From contig CALHND010000010.1 of assembly GCA_938034875.1 (NCBI GenBank), positions 102,755 to 166,754 on the forward strand: a stretch of DNA of 64,000 nt. Direction: 5' to 3'. The stretch's first letter is position 1. Every line of letters begins with the position of its first letter. A program made the position numbers and the translations under genes. The notes beneath the pieces were generated by a model. That model ran no database searches. It saw only the letters and a list, made by a program, of their open reading frames with translations, and was not told where the DNA came from. Of the stretch, positions 35,882 through 43,499 are shown one piece after another. This DNA is from an uncultured Clostridia bacterium. Its GTDB lineage: Bacteria > Bacillota > Clostridia > Oscillospirales > Acutalibacteraceae.

Positions 35882-36841
35882 TCAGTCTGCAAATACATCC
35901 TCAAAAGCTGAGGACAGGGCAGGATACGGAGAATCAAATGCAAACTGAACGGCTTCTTCGATTTCCTGCCGAGAAGCTTCCCAGATGTTATCAACATCTT
36001 CTTGACTAAGTACACCCTCGCCGATTAACTTATCAGCGTAGAACTTAATGGGATCTTGTGTTCTCCAGTATGCCTTTTCTTCTTCGGGCCTATAGTCATC
36101 TCTGTTTCCCTGACAGTGAGGGGCCCATCTATATGTAATTGTTTCAATGAAAGTTGGGCCGCCGCCAGTTCTTGCTCTTTCAGCCGCTTCTACCGCTGCC
36201 TCTCTGACTGCTTCAACATCATTTCCATCAACTTTAACGCAAGGGAAGCCGAATGGTTTAGCGCGATCGATAACATATTGTGTAGAGCTAAGCTTCGGAT
36301 ATACCTTGCTGTACTCTCCGTACATATTGTTTTCACAAACATAGATACATGGCAAATTAAATCTTGAAGCTATATTCAATGATTCATAGAATGTTGCCTC
36401 AAGGCTTGCACCATCACCAAACATACAAACTGCAATCTTTCCGTTGTCCAGATATTGTGAGCTAAGTGCTGCTCCTGTTGCAAGAGGAATTCCTGCACCT
36501 ACGATACCGTTTGCGCCAAGGAATCCGATTTCAGAGTCTGCAATATGCATTGAGCCGCCTTTTCCTTTATTGTAGCCGGTCTCTTTACCAAGCAGTTCTG
36601 CCATCATCTTCTTGGGGCTTGCTCCTTTTGCGATCATGTGTCCATGTCCACGATGGGTACTGGTAATATAGTCATCTTTGTTCAGCGCTGCACAAATGCC
36701 TACAGCCGAAGCCTCTTCACCCCAGTATAGATGGACAAAGCCCGGTAGCTCGCCACGACGGTCCATATAGTTGACCTTGTCTTCGAAGCAACGGATTCTT
36801 ACCATATCCGTAAACATTTTGATTCTTAGCGATTTTTCCAT
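35882..36841 (-). CDS. TPP-dependent dehydrogenase E1 alpha subunit (acetoin dehydrogenase-like)
   Basis: A 319-aa E1 alpha, first gene of the operon. The TPP-binding motif runs from GDGASLEA to ENNMYG, with the metal-binding Asp and Asn. Also seen: VHLYWGEEASAVGICAAL, TSTHRGHGHMIAKG (His of the active site) and GKGGSMH. It binds TPP with E1 beta and starts C-C cleavage of a ketone or 2-oxoacid. The ATG at 36841 has AGGAGGTG six nt upstream; a longer in-frame ORF is rejected. Its promoter lies 138 bp upstream. Confidence 0.93.
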   Translation of the reverse strand: MEKSLRIKMFTDMVRIRCFEDKVNYMDRRGELPGFVHLYWGEEASAVGICAALNKDDYITSTHRGHGHMIAKGASPKKMMAELLGKETGYNKGKGGSMHIADSEIGFLGANGIVGAGIPLATGAALSSQYLDNGKIAVCMFGDGASLEATFYESLNIASRFNLPCIYVCENNMYGEYSKVYPKLSSTQYVIDRAKPFGFPCVKVDGNDVEAVREAAVEAAERARTGGGPTFIETITYRWAPHCQGNRDDYRPEEEKAYWRTQDPIKFYADKLIGEGVLSQEDVDNIWEASRQEIEEAVQFAFDSPYPALSSAFEDVFAD

Positions 36842-36978
36842 AACGCACCTCCTAATAATTATAAAAAACACTTACTAATTAATTTTTTAAAGATTGTTCG
36901 TTGCCGACCTCCTTGATTATTTTTAACAAATACATGTTAATTGCCTTCTTCATTTGAACATCATTTGCTTCTGATCTC

Positions 36979-37007
36979 ATATTAATAATTTCACGTTTTA
37001 ATGTCAA
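36979..37007 (-). promoter_or_regulatory. Sigma-A promoter of the dehydrogenase/transporter/kinase operon
   Basis: On the minus strand TTGACA (37007-37002), 17-bp spacer and TAATAT (36984-36979). The 140-bp leader to the E1 alpha start is long enough for AraC-type control. The whole 36842-37345 gap is regulatory and holds no gene. Confidence 0.75.
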
Positions 37008-37170
37008 CAAAGAAGTAAAAAAAGTCTGATGACGATGTAAAAAACATCTTTAATCAGCATAAGAGTTTGTAAATTTTTCATAAATTTTTCCAAATAGTTT
37101 TTATGCGCATATGATAAAATACATTAAAATTGTTAAAATTTGTAGTTAAAATCACCAAATTCGGTTTTGA

Positions 37171-37199
37171 TTGACTTTTTCTTTCCAATGTAATATACT
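37171..37199 (+). promoter_or_regulatory. Promoter of the AraC-family regulator gene
   Basis: TTGACT (37171-37176), 17-bp spacer and TATACT (37194-37199), about 146 bp before the regulator start and divergent from the operon promoter. Confidence 0.65.
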
Positions 37200-37345
37200 A
37201 AAGAATGACTCCTGCTGAAGTAATAAAAGTCCCTTTTCATACACACAAGAGTCGGAAAATATAAACGCAATAATAATCATGACAAAAATGTACAAAGCGC
37301 ACAATTTTCTTTTGACTTAAAAAAATAAAAAAAGGGAGAATATTT

Positions 37346-38296
37346 ATGGAAATTGAAGTTGTAAATCATTATAAGCAAACAAATATGAAGCTATTGCTTG
37401 CCCGAATTTTTGAACGGTTGCCACATTTTCACCATGACATTGAAATTCTTATGCCAATTGAAGGTTCTTTGTATATGGAAACCGAGTCGCAAAAACATTT
37501 AATAAAAAAAGACGAGTTCTTTTTGATTAGTCAGGATGAAATACATGCCGGTTTCCAAACGAACGAACCTAATTTGTTTGCAGTTCTTGCTGTCAGTCCT
37601 GATTTTTGTAAAAGTTTTTATCCGCGCCTTGCAAATATTTGCATTACAGAAAATCATGTAACTCCCACTTCAAACCCCAAACTGTACCAGTGTCTAAGAA
37701 ATGCAATTAGACAAACCGCTCTTGGCTGTAAAGATGAGTCCGAGGGAAATGAACTAATAATAATGGCCGGTTTATGCAAACTTGTACACGGCATTATGAA
37801 ATATGCAAAATATGTTGAACGCTCTGAGCAAGATGCACAGGCAAAGTATCGTGAAAACTCACGAATCGCCAGTATAGTCAAATATATTCACAACAATTAT
37901 GCACAAAATATATCCCTCAACACGCTTGCCGACCGCTTAAATATGAACCCATCATACCTGTCACGTTATATTTCAACCCATTTAGGAATGTCGTTTAGAG
38001 ACTATGTAAATAATCTCAGACTCGAAAAAGCAGTAAACCTATTGACTACGACAGATATGTCTAAGCTGGATGTATGCATCGCCACCGGGTTTTCTGATTA
38101 CCGCTACCTAAACAACAGCATACAGCGACTATATAACTGCACCCCGGATGAATTAAAAAATAATGCTTTATATAATGAAAAGCTCTCTAACAAAAGAGAG
38201 CCCGCTTCAAAGCAGCACGATATCGTTGATGTTGCCATTGCCCACAAAACACTTGTTGAGTATTTTGCACAAGATAAAAAGGAACAGGTAAAATAA
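37346..38296 (+). CDS. AraC-family transcriptional regulator
   Basis: A 316-aa regulator with an N-terminal cupin-like sensing domain (about 20-110: HHDIEILMPIEGSLYMETES, EIHAGFQTNEPN) and a C-terminal AraC double helix-turn-helix (about 170-275: NISLNTLADRLNMNPSYLSRYISTHLGMSF, then IATGFSDYRYLNNSIQRLY). It is divergent from the dehydrogenase/sugar-transport operon and shares the intergenic region, so it most probably controls that operon in response to its sugar or an intermediate. GGGAG lies 9 nt before the ATG. The helix is followed by a charged tail of about 40 residues. Confidence 0.9.
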   Translation: MEIEVVNHYKQTNMKLLLARIFERLPHFHHDIEILMPIEGSLYMETESQKHLIKKDEFFLISQDEIHAGFQTNEPNLFAVLAVSPDFCKSFYPRLANICITENHVTPTSNPKLYQCLRNAIRQTALGCKDESEGNELIIMAGLCKLVHGIMKYAKYVERSEQDAQAKYRENSRIASIVKYIHNNYAQNISLNTLADRLNMNPSYLSRYISTHLGMSFRDYVNNLRLEKAVNLLTTTDMSKLDVCIATGFSDYRYLNNSIQRLYNCTPDELKNNALYNEKLSNKREPASKQHDIVDVAIAHKTLVEYFAQDKKEQVK

Positions 38297-38431
38297 TTAA
38301 TTATTTAGTTTAATTTATGCCTCCTTGGTGATTTGATAACTTATACATAAGCACTTCAAAATTACTTGTCGCCTTATTTCAGGCGCTGCAACCGAAACCA
38401 TTATTAGTTTTAATAAATACATAAAAAGGCG

Positions 38432-39208
38432 ATGAATGTTAATATGAGTTCTGAACTGCGGGTGACATTGGTTGCCAACGCCGGTTTACTTATTGAATAC
38501 GCAGGGACTACATTGCTGCTGGACGGCATTTTTGAAAACGAGGTGCACGGATTCAGCGGTCTCGCACCTGATGTGTGGCAAAAAATGCTTTCAGGTGCAC
38601 GGCCATTCACGTCAATTAGTTCCCTGCTTTTTACTCATCTGCATCCAGATCATTTTTCTCCGTCAATGACGCTTACATATCTTAAGAATCGGAAAGTAAA
38701 CAGCGTATTTATCCCCGAGGGAACTTTAAAACCGAATGACCTGCTAAACTTTTTAAACGAGTTTCAAATTCCCCATGTGTATCTGTCGGAGCAAACGGGC
38801 AAAGACGTATACCAAATTTCGCCTGAAATTGCGGTGCGGCCAATCCGTACACTGCATTTGGACAAACAGTTTTCCCATGTTCCTCATTTTTGTTTTCTTA
38901 TAACATTTGATAAAAAAACCGTGCTGTTCACTGCAGACATAGACTATGTAAATGAGACGCTTGATCAGCTGGGTGGTATACATTTGGATGCTGTTTTTGT
39001 GAATCCACTGTTTTTTAAAGCTTTATGTCAAAAGAATTTTTTTGGCGGTCGCTTAAAAACCGATCGAATCTGCGTTTATCACATACCTTTTATTTCTGAT
39101 GATTGTTTTGGAATCAGAGATCAACTAAAACGTGATTTAGACAAGTTGGATTCGGATTTATGCAGCGTTATTACTATGACAGAGCCGTTTCAAACAATTT
39201 TGCTATAG
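38432..39208 (+). CDS. MBL-fold metallo-hydrolase
   Basis: A 258-aa cytosolic beta-lactamase-fold protein. The metal site HxHxDH is THLHPDH (His69, His71, Asp73, His74), and later acidic and His residues (FTADIDYVNE, YHIPF) complete the fold. Similar proteins hydrolyse lactones, phosphoesters or thioesters; no specific substrate is assigned. It lies between the AraC regulator and lplA, 22 bp before lplA, so it probably belongs to the same functional unit as the operon. Start uncertain: ATG 38432 has a ribosome site directly abutting it, and an in-frame ATG at 38444 is equally plausible. Confidence 0.82.
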   Translation: MNVNMSSELRVTLVANAGLLIEYAGTTLLLDGIFENEVHGFSGLAPDVWQKMLSGARPFTSISSLLFTHLHPDHFSPSMTLTYLKNRKVNSVFIPEGTLKPNDLLNFLNEFQIPHVYLSEQTGKDVYQISPEIAVRPIRTLHLDKQFSHVPHFCFLITFDKKTVLFTADIDYVNETLDQLGGIHLDAVFVNPLFFKALCQKNFFGGRLKTDRICVYHIPFISDDCFGIRDQLKRDLDKLDSDLCSVITMTEPFQTILL

Positions 39209-39230
39209 AAATTATGAAAGGGTGTGATTT

Positions 39231-40226
39231 GTGTTGAAAAAGCGGTATCTTGAAACCAACTCTCTTGATCCGGCATATAATTTAGCTTTTGAGGAATATG
39301 TGCTTCAAAATAGAAAAGACGGTGACTATCTGATTTTGTGGCAAAACAATAACACAGTTGTAATTGGACAAAATCAAATTATGGAAGCCGAGATTAATCA
39401 TGACTTTGTTAAGGCTCATCAAATTCAACTGGTGCGGCGTACCACCGGTGGCGGAGCGGTATATCATGATCTTGGTAATCTGAATTACTCTTTTATTACA
39501 GATGCCGGCGATGCTGACAAGCTGACCATGGAGTATTTTACCGCCCCTGTTATAAAGGCGCTAAAGCTGCTCGGTATAAACGCAAATACATCCGGCCGCA
39601 ACGACATTTTGATAGATGAGAAAAAAGTTTCGGGCGCAGCTCAGCGAATGTTTAAAAATCGTATTTTGCACCATGGAACACTGCTTTTTGACTCGGATGC
39701 GGAGATGATCTCCGGAGCGCTAAACGCAGACCCGGAAAAATTTCGTTCCAAAAGCATGAAGTCTGTGCGCAGCCGCGTGGGGAATATCCGCGAGCATTTG
39801 AATGCCGACATGGATTTAAAGTCATTCTGGAATCATTTAAAAGCTGTGTTTGCAGAGGATGGTTTCGTGCAAGAAACGTTGTCTGACGAGGAGCTTGCCG
39901 CCGTAGCAGATCTGGCGCAAACAAAATACAGAAGCTGGGAATGGAATTTTGGAAAGTCACCAAAATACAGTGTATCCCGAAAGAAACGATTTGCGGGCGG
40001 AAGTGTGACAGTGGATATTCAGGTTGAACAAGGCACCATTTCTCAAATTGATTTCTTTGGTGACTTTCTGTCTCTTTCGTCTTTAGAGCCGTTAACACAG
40101 GCGCTGCAGGGCTGTTTGTTTCGGCCTGAAGAAGTTCAAACAGTATTGGACCAATTTGACCTGAGCGTTTTTTTTGGCACAATTAAGCAGCAAGAACTAC
40201 TTGAAACCATATTTTCTGGTGAGTAG
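39231..40226 (+). CDS. lplA: Lipoate-protein ligase A
   Basis: A 331-aa enzyme that attaches lipoate to lipoyl domains such as that of E2. Seen: RRTTGGGAVYHDLGNLNYSF (lipoyl-AMP site), the catalytic-site Lys in NDILIDEKKVSGAAQ, and a C-terminal accessory domain (about 245-331). Start is GTG at 39231 with GGGTG upstream. Because E2 of the divergent operon needs a lipoyl group, its placement here indicates a dedicated modification function. It is co-directional with the MBL gene. Confidence 0.93.
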   Translation: MLKKRYLETNSLDPAYNLAFEEYVLQNRKDGDYLILWQNNNTVVIGQNQIMEAEINHDFVKAHQIQLVRRTTGGGAVYHDLGNLNYSFITDAGDADKLTMEYFTAPVIKALKLLGINANTSGRNDILIDEKKVSGAAQRMFKNRILHHGTLLFDSDAEMISGALNADPEKFRSKSMKSVRSRVGNIREHLNADMDLKSFWNHLKAVFAEDGFVQETLSDEELAAVADLAQTKYRSWEWNFGKSPKYSVSRKKRFAGGSVTVDIQVEQGTISQIDFFGDFLSLSSLEPLTQALQGCLFRPEEVQTVLDQFDLSVFFGTIKQQELLETIFSGE

Positions 40227-40293
40227 ATTGCCAAAACCTGATACCTATTCTATAAGGGCGAAATTTGTATTAAATTCGCCTCCTTTGCCAAAA

Positions 40294-40348
40294 TAAAAAC
40301 CAAAGCTATGATACCGATGGTATTCAAGCTCTGGTTTTTTGTTTTTAT
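40294..40348 (+). terminator. Intrinsic terminator after lplA
   Basis: AAAACCAAAGCT / AGCTCTGGTTTT outer stem with an inner GATACC / GGTATT stem and TTTTTTG following. Confidence 0.78.
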
Positions 40349-40440
40349 AGATTGCTTTTGGCAAGGCTTTTTGGTCATAAAGCTTAACAAATAAATTAAA
40401 CTAAATAACTTTGATTCCATTTTAATACGGTATTATTTAA

Positions 40441-40482
40441 TAAAAAAATACTACAGCGAAAAATTCCTGTAGTATTTTTTTG
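40441..40482. terminator. Bidirectional terminator after the cupin gene
   Basis: AAAAAATACTACAG / CTGTAGTATTTTTT stem with runs on both sides. It serves the minus-strand cupin gene and backs up the lplA terminator. Confidence 0.85.
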
Positions 40483-40487
40483 TTTTA

Positions 40488-40967
40488 TTAATGGTGTTCC
40501 TCTGCATCTCGTTTTGTAACATGAACTGTGCCAAAAGGATGCTTTGGCGGTGCATAAATGGAATATAGTTTAAGCGGCACCCGACCCGTATTTATTATAT
40601 TGTGCCATGTTCCCGCAGGTATTATTATTGCATAATTGTTGCGTACCCTTTTTTCAAAATCAAGTCTATCTTTCCTATTACCCATCATAACAATTCCTTG
40701 TCCTTGCTCAATTCTAAAGAATTGGTCTGTGTCCGGATGTATTTCTAAACCAATATCTTCACCAGGATTAATGCTCATTAAAGTGAGCTGCAAATTTGTT
40801 CCTGTCCATAAAGCAGTGCGAAAGTTGTTATTCTGTAATGTCGCTTCCCGAATATTAACTACATAGGGATTAGGACCGTTATCATTTAAAATGATTGGTT
40901 GTTGCGAACAATTCCGATTATTCATTGGCATGTTATTGTTACAACGATGCTGATTATTATTGTACAT
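40488..40967 (-). CDS. Cupin-domain protein with Asn/His-rich N-terminus
   Basis: A 159-aa protein. The first 25 residues are rich in Asn, Met, His, Cys and Gln, as in some spore coat-type proteins. Residues about 35-150 form a cupin barrel: motif 1 EDIGLEIHPDTDQFFRIEQG and motif 2 IIIPAGTWHNIINTG, with a conserved PPKHPFGTVHVTK tail. A metal-binding His/Glu set is visible, but no enzyme function is assigned. GAAAGGA precedes the ATG. Monocistronic with its own terminator. A spore-coat role is possible but unproven. Confidence 0.85.
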   Translation of the reverse strand: MYNNNQHRCNNNMPMNNRNCSQQPIILNDNGPNPYVVNIREATLQNNNFRTALWTGTNLQLTLMSINPGEDIGLEIHPDTDQFFRIEQGQGIVMMGNRKDRLDFEKRVRNNYAIIIPAGTWHNIINTGRVPLKLYSIYAPPKHPFGTVHVTKRDAEEHH

Positions 40968-41171
40968 GGTGTCTATCCTTTCACATATGTTCTTATTGAT
41001 ATGATATGTCGGTGTTAATAATGTTGATATTTTTTATTGAAAGATTTTATGATTTACGAGAGATTTTAAAACGGCTTTTTCTCTTTTTATTATCTATGTC
41101 TACGCAGCGTAGGTTGTGCGGTATCATTTCTTTTGTTATAATTATGAAATGAAGTTATAGGAGGCCGAAAC

Positions 41172-41756
41172 ATGGACAATTATGTAACGGGAACGACCAT
41201 TAAACAGCTGCGTGAACGCAAAAACATGACTCAGGCAGAACTGGCAGAAAAAATAGATGTAAGCCCCAAAACCGTATCCAAATGGGAAACGGCACACGGA
41301 TTACCCGATATTTCATTGTTAGACTCAATTGCCGCTGCGCTGGGCGTTTCGGTAATGGAACTCATATCGGGAGACACCGTATTTAATCATAATGTTTCGG
41401 CAAATATGATGCGTTCTAAGCTATATGTATGTCCTGTGTGCGGAAACATAATACACACCATGGGTGAAACTGTTATCAGTTGTTGCGGATTAATTTTGCC
41501 TCCACTAGAAGCTGAGAGTGTGGATAATAATCACAGCGTTTTGATTGAAAATGTTGAAGATGAGCAGTTTATTGCCGTTCAGCATGAAATGACAAAAGAG
41601 CATTATATATCATTTATTGCTTATGTAACATCGGATAAATTTGAGATGATTAAATTATATCCCGAGGGAAATGCTGAATGCAGAATTAGGTTTAGAGGTA
41701 GAGGTCTTTTGTATTTATACTGTAATCGTCATGGACTAATGAAGCACAAAGTATAA
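41172..41756 (+). CDS. XRE regulator fused to a desulfoferrodoxin-like domain
   Basis: A 194-aa fusion. Residues 8-65 form an XRE HTH. The remainder matches class I superoxide reductase. Centre I Cys ligands are Cys87, Cys90, Cys104, Cys105 (VCPVCGN, ISCCG). Centre II ligands are His121, His138, His144, Cys184, His187 (QHEMTKEHYI and YCNRHGL). The catalytic Glu-Lys pair before the first His is Asn119-Asn120 here. This suggests an iron site used for sensing superoxide or redox state, rather than efficient enzyme turnover. GGAGG lies at 11 nt. Followed by a strong terminator; no obvious target gene is adjacent. Confidence 0.85.
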   Translation: MDNYVTGTTIKQLRERKNMTQAELAEKIDVSPKTVSKWETAHGLPDISLLDSIAAALGVSVMELISGDTVFNHNVSANMMRSKLYVCPVCGNIIHTMGETVISCCGLILPPLEAESVDNNHSVLIENVEDEQFIAVQHEMTKEHYISFIAYVTSDKFEMIKLYPEGNAECRIRFRGRGLLYLYCNRHGLMKHKV

Positions 41757-41768
41757 ATAAAAGTTGTG

Positions 41769-41802
41769 TAAAAAAAGCCGCAGTGATGCGGCTTTTTTAT
41801 AT
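41769..41802 (+). terminator. Intrinsic terminator after HTH-desulfoferrodoxin gene
   Basis: AAAAAAGCCGCA / TGCGGCTTTTTT stem with GTGA loop. Confidence 0.9.
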
Positions 41803-41859
41803 ATATGCTCGGGCGAAAACCGCTTCAATTATACTTACGATGTGCAAACAGATAAAAAC

Positions 41860-41906
41860 AAACAGCGCTCAGAATGAGGTTTTCTCAAACTGAGCGCTGA
41901 TTTTTA
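41860..41906 (-). terminator. Intrinsic terminator after degV gene
   Basis: CAGCGCTCAG / CTGAGCGCTG stem, with GTTTTTAT on the minus strand after it. Confidence 0.82.
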
Positions 41907-41914
41907 AATTTTTA

Positions 41915-42760
41915 TTACATATATGCCTTAGTACATTCACAACCGAGAATTACGCCGCCTTTTTCAGCGTAGTAGCTGCAAAGCCCTCTGGCTTCATACA
42001 CGAGCACTTTTGCTTTAGGATAGAGAGAAAGAATGGAGTTTTTTAAATTATTTGCAAACATACTGTTTCTGCAATGAGAAATATATACCTTGCCGCCCCT
42101 ATATCCTGCTTCGACTATGCTTTCCAAACACCCTTTAAGAACACCTTTTTCTCCGCGGCACTTAGATTTGGTTTCAATGGTGCCTTCCTTGCTCGCCGTT
42201 GCAAGAATGCGAATGCCCAGTATCCCTGCGATACGGGCTACCGTTTTGCTTACACGCCCATTGTTTGCAAGATTTTTAAAAGACTCTAATACAACAAACA
42301 GGCGGTTGTATTTTTTATAATCCAAAACGGCGCTGACAACATCATCAAACGATTTGTTTTGTTTAACAAGCTCTGCTATTTTATCAATCATAAGTCGCAT
42401 TTCGGGGCCGGTACTGAGAGAATCAAATACGTGCACCTTTGCCTGCGGATTTTTTTCGGCATACATATTTGCTGCAAGTCTGGCTGAATTGTATGAACCC
42501 GATAATCCGCTGGTAATGGTAACAACATATAGCTCGTCCGCTCCTTCATATGCCTGCAACCAGTCGTTTATGTTCGGGCAAGATGTAAAGGAACGTCCTT
42601 CATGGCTTGCAAAATAGGACAGCATTTCATCCAAATTATTGTTTTCATCGTCTACAAAGCTGCGTTCATTGGATGAAATGGTAAGCGGTACTGACTGAAA
42701 ATCAATACCATTTAACTCGTAGATATCGCAGGACGAATCGGCTATTATTTTTACTTTCAT
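41915..42760 (-). CDS. DegV-family fatty-acid-binding protein
   Basis: A 281-aa protein with the DegV fold. Conserved parts: N-terminal KIIADSSCDI, SQP-like FTSCPNI, ITSGLSGSYNSAR (fatty-acid carboxylate site), and the C-terminal VYISHCRN segment. Members such as FakB bind fatty acids and present them to the kinase FakA for phosphorylation and entry into phospholipids. No fakA is nearby. The GGAGACATAA region precedes the ATG. Monocistronic. Confidence 0.92.
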   Translation of the reverse strand: MKVKIIADSSCDIYELNGIDFQSVPLTISSNERSFVDDENNNLDEMLSYFASHEGRSFTSCPNINDWLQAYEGADELYVVTITSGLSGSYNSARLAANMYAEKNPQAKVHVFDSLSTGPEMRLMIDKIAELVKQNKSFDDVVSAVLDYKKYNRLFVVLESFKNLANNGRVSKTVARIAGILGIRILATASKEGTIETKSKCRGEKGVLKGCLESIVEAGYRGGKVYISHCRNSMFANNLKNSILSLYPKAKVLVYEARGLCSYYAEKGGVILGCECTKAYM

Positions 42761-42792
42761 TTATGTCTCCTTTGAAAATTGCTTCATGACGG

Positions 42793-43488
42793 TTAGAAGA
42801 AAAATTTTCTTTTTAATACTTCTCTTATTGGTTTGCATATAGCTATTAAAATCAGCGTCAGCCCAAGTAAAGTTAACACACTTAATGGAAACAACGACCA
42901 CCATTTAATAGACAAACCAAACGTAATATGCAGCAGGTACTCTAAAAGCAGCATGAATCCCCCTGCTGCTATGAAACCGCCGCCAAATATGTAAAGGTAC
43001 CCTCTTTTTAGACAATAGCTTAGTGTTACAACGGTCGTTACAATGATTCCGATACATCCTACAACCGGAAAAGCAAAGCTAAGAAACCAACCACCGTTTG
43101 TGGCTAAACTAATGTATAAAAGATATAGCCCTGAAACAACAAAGCCAACCGAAACAAATATTATTGGGTTCGGTTTTTTAAACCACTGAGGAAATACACA
43201 AGTGGCATATACCAAAATCAATGCGCCGATAACGTAGCCCGACCATGTTATGCTGCCGTTTATTTGAAGATCGCAAAACAAAACGATTATTTGGGGCAAA
43301 AAAATTAAAATAGTTGAAATAAACAGCCATCCTGCCGGACGCATATTTTGAATTGGATAACGATTTGGCGGATATGGCTTTTCCTTTTCTTTTCGCTCTA
43401 TATCCGGATGATTAATAACCCTTGTTTGACACAATGGGCATATATGCTCTGAATCTTCTAAATGAACACCGCATTTTATACAGTACAT
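42793..43488 (-). CDS. Zinc-ribbon membrane protein (DUF6320-like)
   Basis: A 231-aa protein. The first 25 residues form a four-Cys zinc ribbon (MYCIKCGVHL...CPLCQT). A basic linker leads to six hydrophobic helices (about 55-220). The pattern matches DUF6320. It starts 11 nt after the stop of the lipase-acyltransferase gene with GAGGGGAG upstream, so the two are co-translated and probably work together at the membrane. The specific role is unknown. Confidence 0.78.
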   Translation of the reverse strand: MYCIKCGVHLEDSEHICPLCQTRVINHPDIERKEKEKPYPPNRYPIQNMRPAGWLFISTILIFLPQIIVLFCDLQINGSITWSGYVIGALILVYATCVFPQWFKKPNPIIFVSVGFVVSGLYLLYISLATNGGWFLSFAFPVVGCIGIIVTTVVTLSYCLKRGYLYIFGGGFIAAGGFMLLLEYLLHITFGLSIKWWSLFPLSVLTLLGLTLILIAICKPIREVLKRKFFF

Positions 43489-43499
43489 AGTTTCTCCCC

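Noticed and set aside
34872..36841. Split transketolase instead of E1 alpha/beta
   Set aside because: GDGASLE...ENNMYG, the lack of transketolase N-terminal motifs and the adjacent lipoyl E2 point to an E1 dehydrogenase.
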